DNA of 64,000 nt from JAFIEN01 sp051859505 (GTDB lineage: Bacteria > Pseudomonadota > Alphaproteobacteria > Rhodobacterales > Rhodobacteraceae): assembly GCA_051859505.1 (NCBI GenBank), contig JBHYFN010000021.1:1-64000 (forward strand), written 5' to 3'. The notes under the pieces were generated by a model. The model did not search any database. It was not told the DNA's origin and saw only the letters and a list, made by a program, of their open reading frames with translations. Of this stretch, positions 26,671 to 35,663 are shown in pieces. Position numbers and translations under genes: made by a program. Within the stretch, counting starts at the first letter, position 1, and each line of letters opens with the position of its first letter.

Positions 26671-27511
26671 GGCGGTCGCACAGGGCCGGTTCAACCCATG
26701 GCCCGCCACGATATTCGTCATCCTTTGCGTTCTGGCGGTGCTGTTCCTGCTGCCGACGGTCGGGGTGCTGCTGTCGTCGGTCAAGACCACGCGCGAGATC
26801 GCGATGGGCGAATTGTGGAGCATTCCCAGGGCGCTTTACCTTGGCAACTTCTCGGAGGTTCTGGGAAACCCGGCGGTCCATCGCTATTTCCTCAACACCC
26901 TGCTGGTGGCGGTTCCGGCCACGGCGCTTTCCATCGCGCTGGGCGTGCTGGCGGGCTATGTCTTTGCCAAGATGCCGTTTGCGGGGTCGAACGCGCTGTT
27001 CCTTGTCGTCGTGGCCGGGATGTTCTTTCCGCCGCAGGTGATCCTTGTGCCGCTGTTCCGGCTGTTCAACGGGCTGGGCCTGATCGACACGCTCTGGCCG
27101 GTGATCATCGTGCATGTCGCCCTTGGCATCCCGATCTGCACCCTTCTGATGCGCAACTTCTTTGCCACCGTGCCCAATGCCCTGCGCGAGGCGGCGATCA
27201 TGGAAGGCGCGAACGAATGGCAGGTGCTGACGCGGGTCGTGCTGCCGCTGTCGCTGCCGGCGCTGGCCGTGCTGGCGACCTTGCAGTTCACATGGATCTG
27301 GAACGATTTTCTCTGGCCGCTGATCTTCACCCAGTCCGATCACATGCGCACGATCATGATCGGGATCGTCAATCTGCGGGGCCAGTATACCGTCGCATGG
27401 GGGGTGCAGGGGGCGCTGTCGCTGGTCGCCAGTCTGCCCACGCTCCTCGTTTTCCTGTTCTTCCAGCGGTTCTTCATCAAGGGAATGACCATGGGGGCCG
27501 TCAAGGGTTAG
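26663..27511 (+). CDS. sugar ABC transporter permease (MalG/UgpE type)
   Basis: A 282-residue partner permease with six predicted membrane helices. The EAA loop reads REAAIMEGANEWQVLTRVVL, and the last cytoplasmic tail ends in the usual KGMTMGAVKG, typical of CUT1 MalG-like subunits. The first codons overlap the end of the preceding permease gene, giving coupled translation. The next gene starts three bases after its stop. Confidence 0.92.
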   Translation: MAEAVAQGRFNPWPATIFVILCVLAVLFLLPTVGVLLSSVKTTREIAMGELWSIPRALYLGNFSEVLGNPAVHRYFLNTLLVAVPATALSIALGVLAGYVFAKMPFAGSNALFLVVVAGMFFPPQVILVPLFRLFNGLGLIDTLWPVIIVHVALGIPICTLLMRNFFATVPNALREAAIMEGANEWQVLTRVVLPLSLPALAVLATLQFTWIWNDFLWPLIFTQSDHMRTIMIGIVNLRGQYTVAWGVQGALSLVASLPTLLVFLFFQRFFIKGMTMGAVKG

Positions 27512-27514
27512 CAC

Positions 27515-28567
27515 ATGGCGCAACTGAGCCTGCACGACATCCGCAAGAGTTTCGGCAAGACCGAGGTCGTCCACGGGCTGAACCTCGAGATCGGCGATGG
27601 CGAATTCGTCGTCTTTGTCGGCCCCTCGGGCTGCGGGAAATCCACCACGCTGCGGATGATCGCGGGGCTCGAGGATGTGACCTCGGGCAGCATCCGGCTG
27701 GACGGGGCCGACATCACGCGCAGCGCCCCCTCTACCCGGGGCATTGCCATGGTGTTTCAGTCCTACGCCCTGTTTCCCCACATGACCGTGGCCGAGAACA
27801 TCAGCTTTGGCCTGCGGTTGGCCAAGGTTGACAAGGCGACGGTTGCCCGGCGTGTCGGCGAGGTGGCCGAGACGCTGCAGATCACCGATCTGTTGCACCG
27901 TGTGCCGCGCGAATTGTCGGGCGGTCAGCGGCAGAGGGTGGCCATCGGCCGGGCGATCATCCGCGACCCCAAACTGTTCCTGTTCGACGAACCGCTCTCG
28001 AACCTGGATGCAGCGCTGCGGGTTCAGATGCGGCTCGAGATCGCGCGGCTGCACGGGCGGCTGGCGGCCACGATGATCTATGTCACCCATGACCAGGTCG
28101 AGGCGATGACGCTGGCCGACCGGATCGTGGTGTTCAACGCCGGCCGGATCGAACAGGTCGGCACCCCGATGGAGCTGTACGAGAACCCTGCCAACCGCTT
28201 TGTCGCCAGCTTCCTCGGCGCGCCCGCGATGAACTTTCTGCCCGCCACGCAGTCGGGCGGGCAGATCGCGGTGGCGGGCAGTCCTGCGCCATTGCCCGCC
28301 GGCACCGAGGCGGTGGCCGAGGCCGGCATCCGGCCCGAACATCTGGGCCTTTGCGCCCCAGCGGACGGCGCCTTCACCGGCGAGGTAGAGCTGATCGAGC
28401 GGCTGGGCGCCGAGACATTCGCCTATGTGCGACTTGGGAATGCCGGCCCGACCTTGACCGTGAGGCTTTCGGGCGAGGTCGATCTGCGCGCCGGTCAGGC
28501 CGTGGGCCTGACCCCGGACTGGACCCGGCTGCATCTTTTTGCCGCCAACGGACAAAGGCTTGCGTGA
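27515..28567 (+). CDS. sugar ABC transporter ATP-binding protein (MalK/UgpC type)
   Basis: A 350-residue ATPase that powers the importer. Walker A is GPSGCGKS (36-43), followed by the Q-loop (VFQSYALFPHMT), the signature LSGGQRQRVAIGRA, Walker B LFLFDEPLSNLD and the switch histidine in YVTHDQVEAMTLADRI. The C-terminal TOBE-type domain (residues 240-350) is of MalK/UgpC style. A 6-bp hairpin (CCGGCC-AGGAC-GGCCGG) lies across its stop but has no T-run, so it is at best a weak terminator. The importer ends here. Confidence 0.94.
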   Translation: MAQLSLHDIRKSFGKTEVVHGLNLEIGDGEFVVFVGPSGCGKSTTLRMIAGLEDVTSGSIRLDGADITRSAPSTRGIAMVFQSYALFPHMTVAENISFGLRLAKVDKATVARRVGEVAETLQITDLLHRVPRELSGGQRQRVAIGRAIIRDPKLFLFDEPLSNLDAALRVQMRLEIARLHGRLAATMIYVTHDQVEAMTLADRIVVFNAGRIEQVGTPMELYENPANRFVASFLGAPAMNFLPATQSGGQIAVAGSPAPLPAGTEAVAEAGIRPEHLGLCAPADGAFTGEVELIERLGAETFAYVRLGNAGPTLTVRLSGEVDLRAGQAVGLTPDWTRLHLFAANGQRLA

Positions 28568-28729
28568 CCGGCCAGGACGGCCGGATTGCATCAAGGCGGC
28601 GAAGGGCGAAGGGCCACGCTCTCACGGCAGTTGACAGATCCCCATTCCGTTCCTTTCATGGCGCCAAGGTGCCGCATCGGTCGGGGTCAGAGCCGTGCGG
28701 TGGTCCGTCTGTCACGAAAGGAGAACGCG

Positions 28730-29197
28730 TTGAGGAAAGCATCCTTTGGCATCGTCGCGCTGGTCGCCCTTGCGGGTAGCGTGGCGGCGGAGATCCCTTC
28801 CGGTGGAGAGGGGCTGGAGGGGATCTATGCCGGAAGCTATCTTTGCAAGGATGGCGAACATGGCGTCGTTCTTGACCTTGCCTTCGCCGAGCGCGCGGCC
28901 GGCGAGGGGTTGGCAGTGACCGGAACGCTTGGCATCGTGCCCGTGCTGGGCGGGCTTGCGGGCGACTCCGGGCAGGTGGCCGGCAGCTTTCTGATCAGCG
29001 GGCTTCTGAGCACCGATCTGCGGCTGGACTTCCGCTTCGATGGCTGGGTGATCGAGCCCGCGGATTACGGATCGGCCAATTTCCGGGGCGTCCTGTCGCA
29101 ACGGGAGGACGGCCTGTGGCAGATCACCGGCAAGCCCCTTGCCGGGGTGGAATCAGAGCTTTGTTCCGAGATGATCGCGACGCGGATCCTGCCCTGA
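28730..29197 (+). CDS. small secreted protein of unknown function
   Basis: A 155-residue protein with a clear Sec signal (RKASFGIVALVALAGSVAAE, cleavage near residue 20). The mature part begins GGEGLEGIYAGSYLCKDGEH and ends with one more cysteine near SELCSEM. The two cysteines could form a disulfide, and the sequence looks all-beta. The start is a TTG preceded by AAAGGAGA five bases upstream. It sits alone between the sugar importer and the convergent pst operon. Nothing in the sequence links it to either. Confidence 0.65.
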   Translation: MRKASFGIVALVALAGSVAAEIPSGGEGLEGIYAGSYLCKDGEHGVVLDLAFAERAAGEGLAVTGTLGIVPVLGGLAGDSGQVAGSFLISGLLSTDLRLDFRFDGWVIEPADYGSANFRGVLSQREDGLWQITGKPLAGVESELCSEMIATRILP

Positions 29198-29231
29198 ACG
29201 GGGCACAACCCGCCGCAACCGGCCCGGATCG

Positions 29232-30065
29232 TCAGCCGAAACGACCCGTCACGTAATCATTGGTCCGGCTCACCTTGGGATTGGTGAAGATGGTCGTCGT
29301 CTCGCCATATTCGATCAGCCGTCCCAGATACATGAACGCCGTGTTGTGCGAGACCCGCGCCGCCTGCGTCATCGAATGGGTGACGATCACGATCGTATAG
29401 GTTCCGGCCAACTGGTCGATCAGTTCCTCGATCTTCGCCGTGGCAATGGGATCAAGCGCCGAGCACGGCTCGTCCATCAGAAGCACCTCGGGATCCGAGG
29501 CGATGCCGCGCGCGATGCACAGGCGCTGCTGCTGGCCGCCCGACATGCCAAGGGCGGATTCGTTCAGCCGGTCCTTCGCCTCGTCCCAAAGGGCGGCGGC
29601 GCGCAGGCAGCGCTCGACCGTTTCGTCGAGGATGGACTTCTTCGTCACACCGTCCACCCGCAGCGGATAGGTCACGTTGTCGTAGATCGACATCGCAAAG
29701 GGATTGGGCTTCTGGAACACCATCCCCATCCGCTTGCGCAGGGCGATGACGTCGACGCTCTTGCCGTAGATGTCGAACCCGTCGACGAGGATCTTTCCGT
29801 CGATCCGCAGCCCGTCGACCAGATCGTTCATCCGGTTCAGGCAGCGCAGCAGAGTGGACTTCCCGCAGCCTGACGGCCCGATCAACGCGGTCACAAGGCC
29901 CTTCTGGATCGGCAGGGTGTTGTTGAACAGGGCCTGCTTCTCGCCATACCAGAGATTGAAATCCTGGATATCGAGGGCCACGCCCTGATCCCCCGCCTTG
30001 TAGTGATAGCTCGTCTCGCCATAGGTCTGGGCGGCGGGCGCGGTCATCGTGGAGGTGTCGGTCAT
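29232..30065 (-). CDS. pstB: phosphate ABC transporter ATP-binding protein PstB
   Basis: A 277-residue ATPase for high-affinity phosphate uptake. Walker A GPSGCGKST (63-71), the PstB-specific FQKPNPFAMSIYDNVTYPLR, signature MSGGQQQRLCIARG, Walker B VLLMDEPCSALDP and the switch IVTHSMTQAARVS are all present. It starts 12 bases after pstA. It is the last gene of the operon here: phoU, which usually follows, is replaced by the convergent small secreted gene. Confidence 0.96.
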   Translation of the reverse strand: MTDTSTMTAPAAQTYGETSYHYKAGDQGVALDIQDFNLWYGEKQALFNNTLPIQKGLVTALIGPSGCGKSTLLRCLNRMNDLVDGLRIDGKILVDGFDIYGKSVDVIALRKRMGMVFQKPNPFAMSIYDNVTYPLRVDGVTKKSILDETVERCLRAAALWDEAKDRLNESALGMSGGQQQRLCIARGIASDPEVLLMDEPCSALDPIATAKIEELIDQLAGTYTIVIVTHSMTQAARVSHNTAFMYLGRLIEYGETTTIFTNPKVSRTNDYVTGRFG

Positions 30066-30077
30066 GGTGCGGTGTCC

Positions 30078-31832
30078 CTAGAACTGACCATCGGCATATT
30101 TGCGCTTCAGTCGGTTGCGGATGATGATGGCGGTCGCATTCATTGTCACGATCAACGCCAGAAGAAGAAGCGTGGTCACAAAGACCATCGGCTTGCCCGC
30201 CTCGGAATTGCGCGACTGGAAACCCACATCGAAGATGTGAAAGCCCAGGTGCATGAAGCTCCGGTCAAGGTGGATGAAGGGAAAGAAGCCGTCGATCGGC
30301 AGCGCCGGGGCCAGCTTGACCACACCGACCAGCATCAGCGGCGCCACCTCTCCGGCCCCCCGCGCCATGGCGAGGATCAGGCCGGTCATGATCCCGGGCA
30401 GCGCCTTGGGCAGGATCACATAGCGGATCGTCTGCCATTTCGACGCCCCGCAGGCGAGCGAGCCTTCGCGCATCGAGCGCGGCACGGCGGCCAGCGCCTC
30501 TTCGGTGGCGACGATCACCACCGGCACGGTCAGCAGCGCCAGCGTGAGCGAGGCCCAGAGGATGCCGCCCTTGCCGAAAGTCGGGTTGGGGAGGTTCTCG
30601 GGAAAGAACAGCTGATCGATACTGCCGCCCATGATGTAGGCGAAGAACCCGAGGCCAAAGACGCCGTAGACGATCGAGGGCACACCGGCGAGGTTGTTGA
30701 CCGAGATCCGCACAAGCGAGGTGATGCGCCCCTGCTTGGCATATTCCCGCAGATAAAGCGCGGTGATGACACCGAAGGGTGCCACGAAGATCACCATCAG
30801 CAGCGTCATCGCAACGGTGCCGAAGATGGCCGGCAGAACCCCGCCCTGGGTATTGGCCTCGCGCGGTTCGGTCGAGACGAACTCGACCCAGCGCGACAGG
30901 TAGATGCCGATCTTCTGGCCAAGGGTGATGTCATTCGCCGGGAACAGCCGGACGATCTGGCTAAGCTCCACGTCAACGACCCGGCCGCCGACCTCTTCCA
31001 TCTGGATGCGGGTCTCGCGATCGACGGCGCGGATCTCGTTCACGCGTTCCTGAACGATGCGGAATTCGGCTTCGAGCGCCTCGATGCGGGCCTGCGAGTC
31101 CGCTATCGCGGCCACCGCCTCGGGGCTGCCTTCTCCGAAGCGCAGGATGGCGCGCCGCTGGGCCAGACGCTCGCGCTCGATCCGGTGGTTGATCGCGCCG
31201 ATCTCGCGCCGTTCGAGGCGGCGGATCTCGTCGAACCGGTCCCGGGCAAGGCGGTGTTCGCGCGACAGGAGCGCCCGGTCAAGGTCGCGCGGCTCGCCCG
31301 CGATGGTCAGCCCGGCGATGCGGCCGACGAAGACGCCCCAGACCTGCCGCTCGAAATACCAGAAATCGGGCGGAGTGGTGATCCCGGCGACCTCGAAATC
31401 CGAGACCCAGCGGAAATCATCGCCGTAAAGGTCGTAATTCGCCGTCTTGTAGAGGGTCCGGCTTGCGATGCCGCCGTTCTCTTCGATCTCGGCGCGCTGG
31501 GCGTCATCCAGGCGCATCAGGATGTCGTCGCCGACCCGGTAGGGGCCACCGCGGGTAGCAAGGCCTGCGATCACCGATCCGTCGCGCAGTTCCACCCGTT
31601 CGATGGGCTTCGGCCAGAAGGTGATCAACCCGTTCCAGGTGATCATCGCCAGAAAGCCCGCGATCAGAAGGATCCCGAGCGCCAGGGCACCGCCGAACCC
31701 CCAGAGCGCAGGTTCCCCCACGGCCGACAGATCCGACGAGAACCGCCTGACCCGCTTGCCCGGGCTGGCAGTCGCGGCCACGGTCCCGGCGCCAGCCGCG
31801 CCCGTGGTCTGGGTTTCGTTGGTCACGCTCAT
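30078..31832 (-). CDS. pstA: phosphate ABC transporter permease PstA, enlarged form
   Basis: A 584-residue permease, twice the usual 280-300. TM1 lies at about 43-66 (WGFGGALALGILLIAGFLAM). An inserted extracytoplasmic region of about 230 residues follows. Its second half is strongly charged and heptad-like (DEIRRLERREIGAINHRIER, EALEAEFRIVQERVNEIR), so it should form a coiled coil. The conserved PstA core occupies about 305-580, with EGSLACGASKWQTIRYVILP as the ATPase-contact loop. The enlarged form pairs with the enlarged PstC encoded 16 bases upstream. Confidence 0.93.
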   Translation of the reverse strand: MSVTNETQTTGAAGAGTVAATASPGKRVRRFSSDLSAVGEPALWGFGGALALGILLIAGFLAMITWNGLITFWPKPIERVELRDGSVIAGLATRGGPYRVGDDILMRLDDAQRAEIEENGGIASRTLYKTANYDLYGDDFRWVSDFEVAGITTPPDFWYFERQVWGVFVGRIAGLTIAGEPRDLDRALLSREHRLARDRFDEIRRLERREIGAINHRIERERLAQRRAILRFGEGSPEAVAAIADSQARIEALEAEFRIVQERVNEIRAVDRETRIQMEEVGGRVVDVELSQIVRLFPANDITLGQKIGIYLSRWVEFVSTEPREANTQGGVLPAIFGTVAMTLLMVIFVAPFGVITALYLREYAKQGRITSLVRISVNNLAGVPSIVYGVFGLGFFAYIMGGSIDQLFFPENLPNPTFGKGGILWASLTLALLTVPVVIVATEEALAAVPRSMREGSLACGASKWQTIRYVILPKALPGIMTGLILAMARGAGEVAPLMLVGVVKLAPALPIDGFFPFIHLDRSFMHLGFHIFDVGFQSRNSEAGKPMVFVTTLLLLALIVTMNATAIIIRNRLKRKYADGQF

Positions 31833-31848
31833 GGTTCTTTTCCCGGGT

Positions 31849-34482
31849 TCAAAGCTGGAAGGCGCGCTTGCGGAAGCGCTGCCGGATCAGCTCGGCAAAG
31901 GTGTTGATGATGAAGGTCATGACAAAGAGCGTGAGGGCGGCAAGGAACAGGACGCGGTAGTTCGTTCCGTCCTTGACCGCCTCGGGAAGCTCGATGGCGA
32001 TGGTCGCCGACAGCGTCCGCAGCCCGGAAAAGATGTTCCACTCCATGATCGGCGTGTTGCCGGCCGCCATGACGACGATCATCGTCTCGCCCACGGCGCG
32101 GCCCATCCCCATCATCACTGCCGAGAACACCCCCGAAGCGGCGGTCGGCAGCACGACCCACATCGCCGTCTGCCACGGCGTCGCGCCGCAGGCCAGAGAC
32201 GCGGCCCTGAGATGTCCGGGCACGGAGTTCAGCGCATCCTCGGCCAGGGTATAGATGTTGGGGATCACGGCAAAGGCCATGACGAAGCCGACGACAAGCG
32301 CGTTGCGCTGCTGGTAGCTGTCGATGAAGCTGCCGCGCGGATCATAGCCGATCAGGGTCAGCGTCGCGGCCACGGCATAGCTCAGCAGCATCGCCGCCGC
32401 CAGCAGCACCAGCCAGCGCAGGATATCCAGCCGCCCGGCCATCGCCCTGTCCCGGTCGCCGACAAGCGCGCGCCAGTGATGCCCCAGAAGCTTGCGGAAG
32501 GCCCAGCTCACCGCGAGATAGCTTAGCGGCAGCAGGATGAGGAACATGAAGGGCGTGCCGGTTCCGAACTGGCCGGTCGTCCAACGTTTGAAATCCCCCG
32601 AGAACAGCAGGTTCTCGAGCGGGGTGCCCAGCGCCGAGGCGACAATGGCCGACAGCACGATCATCACCGCCATCAGGACGAACTTGGGAAAGCCGTCATA
32701 GCGCAGCGCCACCGGAACCGGCAGCATCTGCCACAGGAAGGCCCCCAGCATCAGCCCCGTCGGCAGCGCGAAAAGCCCCAGAAGAACCGCACCGATCCAT
32801 TCCTCGACGAATGGCGCAAGGACAAGGGCCGCGATGAAGCCCAGCACCACGGTCGGCAGGGATTCCATCATCTCCATCATCGGCTTGACCGTCGAGCGCA
32901 CGCGCCGATCAACGAATTCCGACGTGTAGATCGCCGCCATCAGCGCGATGGGCGCGGCGAAAAGCATCGCATAGAAGGCCGCCTTCGCCGTGCCGAAGAT
33001 CAGGGGGATCAGCGAATATTTCGGCTCGGCCAGGTCGGTGCCGGCGGTCGATTGCCAGATGAACTCCGGGGCGCCATAGCCCTCGTACCAGATCCGGCCG
33101 AACAGGACGCGCAGGGTGACTTCGGCATGGTTCGCCTGAAACTGCCAGGCCTCGACCGCGCCGTTCTCGGACATCATCAGGATGCCGTCGCCGCGCGGAA
33201 AGATCATCGCCTGGGCCGGGCTGGTGCCGGGGGTGCTGCGCTCGAATTCGAACAGCACCTGGTCCGAGGTCGAATGCACAAGCCAGACATTGCCCTCGTC
33301 ATCGGTCGCCACGAAGGACTTGTCGCGCTGCGCCTCTGACAGGTCGAGGACTTCACCCGGCATGGCGCGATGATTGCGCGCCGGCACAAGCTCGAACCCA
33401 TCGCTGCCCCGGGCGCCCTGCCGCTGGATGCGGAAGAACACGGTCAGCGAACCGTCGCTGCCCCCCACGACAAGGGATTGCTCCCCGCCCAGAAAGGTCA
33501 GCGAGGTCGCATAGACCCCCTCGGGCGTGGCGCGCAGGCTTTCGGCCAGAACCGGCGCGTCGAGGTTGCGCAGGTCGTAGCGATGCAGGCGCCCGTCCGT
33601 CGTGGCGACGATGGCCCTGTCGGCAGAGCCCGACAGCAGCACGTCCGAGACGACCACACCCTCTTCGACCGGCAGCGGCGGAAGCTCGGTCGTCGTGGTG
33701 CGGACCGTCTCTTCGTTGGTCATCATGTTGATCTGGATCGTCGACCGGCTGACGCGCACGACATTGTCGGCATCCACCGTCGCAAAAGACCGGGTGGGCC
33801 GTTCGACGGTGCCGCCCGTGCGGTAATCCACGGCGATGATGGGCAGGTCCGAGACCTGTTCGGCCTCGCCCGCCACGATCTCGGGGGTAAGGGTGCGGTA
33901 GTCCCCGGTCTGAACCTGGGTAAAGACCGTGCCTCCGGCCATCCGGTCGCGTTCGTCGATCTGGACAAGGCCGCTGGGCAGGCGCGCCTCGGGCGTGGCG
34001 GTGTTGGCGACGCGAAGCTCTGCGAAACGCACCGTGCCATCCTCGAACCCGAGGGCGATGCGGTCGCGCTCGATCGTCCCTGCAACTGACGTCGCGACCG
34101 ATGTGAAGTCCAGATCCTCACGCAGAACCTCGGTTCCGGTCGGCACGTGAAAGACCAGAGCCTCGCCCTGATCGTCGACGCTGATGGCCAGCGTCTGGAA
34201 TTCGTCCGCTGTCACCCAGAGGGCGTTGCCCGTCACGGGGGCGGAATAGGTGGTCTGGCCCAGGACTTCTCCACTGGCAAGCAGGGGGGCGACGACGCGG
34301 AACAGGAAGACCATGATCCCGAACACGGCGACGATGACCATCAGGCCACCGACGGTGATGACGCCTCTTGCGATCTTTTCCCCCCAGATCACACCGCGAC
34401 GCGTGTCCATGCTGCGCTGGCGGCGCCGTTCGGCCCGGGCGTCGTTGCTGTCCGGGCCCGGTGCGTCGGTCGTATCGGTCAT
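31849..34482 (-). CDS. pstC: phosphate ABC transporter permease PstC, enlarged form with propeller-like domain
   Basis: An 877-residue permease, against about 310 in E. coli. TM1 is at about 36-60 (VITVGGLMVIVAVFGIMVFL). Residues 62-480 are an extracytoplasmic insertion rich in beta strands, with repeated patterns such as AIVATTDGRLHRYDLRN and SFVATDDEGNVWLVHS, as in WD40/PQQ-type propellers. The conserved PstC permease core follows at about 495-875, with EDALNSVPGHLRAASLACGA as the coupling loop. It is the second gene of the operon after pstS, separated by a stable hairpin. Confidence 0.93.
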   Translation of the reverse strand: MTDTTDAPGPDSNDARAERRRQRSMDTRRGVIWGEKIARGVITVGGLMVIVAVFGIMVFLFRVVAPLLASGEVLGQTTYSAPVTGNALWVTADEFQTLAISVDDQGEALVFHVPTGTEVLREDLDFTSVATSVAGTIERDRIALGFEDGTVRFAELRVANTATPEARLPSGLVQIDERDRMAGGTVFTQVQTGDYRTLTPEIVAGEAEQVSDLPIIAVDYRTGGTVERPTRSFATVDADNVVRVSRSTIQINMMTNEETVRTTTTELPPLPVEEGVVVSDVLLSGSADRAIVATTDGRLHRYDLRNLDAPVLAESLRATPEGVYATSLTFLGGEQSLVVGGSDGSLTVFFRIQRQGARGSDGFELVPARNHRAMPGEVLDLSEAQRDKSFVATDDEGNVWLVHSTSDQVLFEFERSTPGTSPAQAMIFPRGDGILMMSENGAVEAWQFQANHAEVTLRVLFGRIWYEGYGAPEFIWQSTAGTDLAEPKYSLIPLIFGTAKAAFYAMLFAAPIALMAAIYTSEFVDRRVRSTVKPMMEMMESLPTVVLGFIAALVLAPFVEEWIGAVLLGLFALPTGLMLGAFLWQMLPVPVALRYDGFPKFVLMAVMIVLSAIVASALGTPLENLLFSGDFKRWTTGQFGTGTPFMFLILLPLSYLAVSWAFRKLLGHHWRALVGDRDRAMAGRLDILRWLVLLAAAMLLSYAVAATLTLIGYDPRGSFIDSYQQRNALVVGFVMAFAVIPNIYTLAEDALNSVPGHLRAASLACGATPWQTAMWVVLPTAASGVFSAVMMGMGRAVGETMIVVMAAGNTPIMEWNIFSGLRTLSATIAIELPEAVKDGTNYRVLFLAALTLFVMTFIINTFAELIRQRFRKRAFQL

Positions 34483-34523
34483 CAGGGATCTCGCGAGTGA
34501 CGAGTGGGGGGGAAGGCGGAAAC

Positions 34524-34551
34524 GGGGCGGGCCGTGGTTCCGGCCCGCCCC
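34524..34551 (-). terminator. hairpin between pstS and pstC
   Basis: GGGGCGGGCC and GGCCCGCCCC form a perfect 10-bp GC stem with an 8-base loop between the pstS stop and the pstC start. In the transcribed direction it is followed only by GTTT, so it is more likely a partial terminator or a 3'-protecting structure that lets pstS mRNA accumulate above the transporter genes. Confidence 0.65.
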
Positions 34552-34560
34552 TTTTGGCCC

Positions 34561-35529
34561 TTATTGCAGGCCAAAAGCCTCGAGGTCGGCATTGGCGATC
34601 GACGCCACGACCGGGAAGAAGCCGGCGCGCACGACATCGGCCTGGCCTTCCTGGCTGTAGACGAAGCGCACGAACTCGGCCCGGAGCGGTTCCATCGCCT
34701 CGTTCGGGTTGACGTTCATGTAGATGTAGAGGAACCGGGCGATCGGATAGTCGCCGGTCGAGGCATCTTCGGCAGTCGGGCTGTAGCAGTTGCCGTCCTC
34801 ACCGCGGATCTGGATCGCCTTCACATCGGCCGTGCCGTAGCCGACGCCGGAGTAGCCGATCCCGCCGATATCGGCGGCAACGCCCTGGATCACGGTCGAA
34901 GAGCCGGGCTGTTCACGCACTTCGGCGGAATAGTCGCCACCGAACAGGGCCACTTCCTTGAAGTAGCCATAGGTGCCCGAGGCCGAGTTGCGGCCATACA
35001 TCGAGATCGGACGCGATTCCCATTCGCCGGTCAGGCCGACTTCACCCCAGGTCGTGATCGCGGCATCGGCACCACCGGCCCGCGTCGACGAGAAGATCGC
35101 GTCGATTTCCTGAAGCGACAGGCACTCGACCGGGTTGTCGCGGTGAACGAAGACGCCCAGCGCGTCGATGGCGCCACGCAGCGGGATCGGCGGATAGCCG
35201 TAGCGGGCCTCGAATTCCTCGATCTCGCTGCCGCGCATCGGGCGCGACATCGGCCCGAACTGGGCCGTGCCCTCGATCAGCGCCGGCGGGGCGGTGCCCG
35301 AACCTGCGCCCTGAATCTGGATGGCCACGTTGGGATAGTGCGACCGGAAGCTTTCGGTCCAATAGGTCATCAGATTGTTCAGCGTATCGGAACCGATCGA
35401 GACGAGGTTGCCCGAAACGCCCGAGGCGGGTTCGTAACTGGAGAGATTCGGATCGACGGCGATCTGTGCGTTGGCCGTTGTCGTCAACGCGATGGCGGCA
35501 ACCGACAGGAATGCGGCAGAACGGGTCAT
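34561..35529 (-). CDS. pstS: phosphate-binding periplasmic protein PstS
   Basis: A 322-residue binding protein. The signal peptide MTRSAAFLSVAAIALTTTAN ends in ANAQ. Phosphate-contact loops characteristic of PstS are visible: GSDTLNNLMTYWTE, QGAGSGTAPPALIEGTAQFG with the following SRPM, and RNSASGTYGYFKE. The start at 35529 was chosen for the AAGGAGC ribosome site and the signal sequence; an upstream in-frame ATG-like start lacks both. It is the first gene of the pst operon, directly downstream of a Pho-box promoter. Confidence 0.95.
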   Translation of the reverse strand: MTRSAAFLSVAAIALTTTANAQIAVDPNLSSYEPASGVSGNLVSIGSDTLNNLMTYWTESFRSHYPNVAIQIQGAGSGTAPPALIEGTAQFGPMSRPMRGSEIEEFEARYGYPPIPLRGAIDALGVFVHRDNPVECLSLQEIDAIFSSTRAGGADAAITTWGEVGLTGEWESRPISMYGRNSASGTYGYFKEVALFGGDYSAEVREQPGSSTVIQGVAADIGGIGYSGVGYGTADVKAIQIRGEDGNCYSPTAEDASTGDYPIARFLYIYMNVNPNEAMEPLRAEFVRFVYSQEGQADVVRAGFFPVVASIANADLEAFGLQ

Positions 35530-35602
35530 GGATGCTCCTTGATTTGGCAGCGCCCGGCGTGGATGCCGAACTGTGGCCGTCACCTATCGGTCCAACGCTG
35601 CG

Positions 35603-35636
35603 GTTATACGAAGGTTTTGTGACACTTGTGTAACAA
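35603..35636 (-). promoter_or_regulatory. Pho box and -10 element of the pst operon
   Basis: On the minus strand 35636-35619 reads TTGTTAC-ACAA-GTGTCAC, two 7-bp direct repeats four bases apart that match the PhoB consensus CTGTCAT-N4-CTGTCAC at 5/7 and 6/7 positions. Ten bases downstream is TATAAC (35608-35603), a good -10. This is the arrangement of a PhoB-activated promoter, in which the box replaces the -35. It gives induction of pstSCAB at low phosphate. Confidence 0.8.
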
Positions 35637-35663
35637 CCCGCGCCTCTGTGATGCGCCCTCGTG

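Noticed and set aside
24310..26823. 837-codon minus-strand frame across the sugar-importer genes
   Set aside because: Antisense to a binding protein and two permeases with clear family motifs; repetitive Asp/Arg/His/Gly product.
28566..28584. Rho-independent terminator after the importer ATPase
   Set aside because: The 6-bp stem lacks a following T-run and overlaps the stop codon, so it cannot be called a terminator with confidence.
30003..31907. 634-codon plus-strand frame opposite pstA
   Set aside because: Antisense shadow of the enlarged PstA; no domain and composition typical of reversed GC-rich coding DNA.
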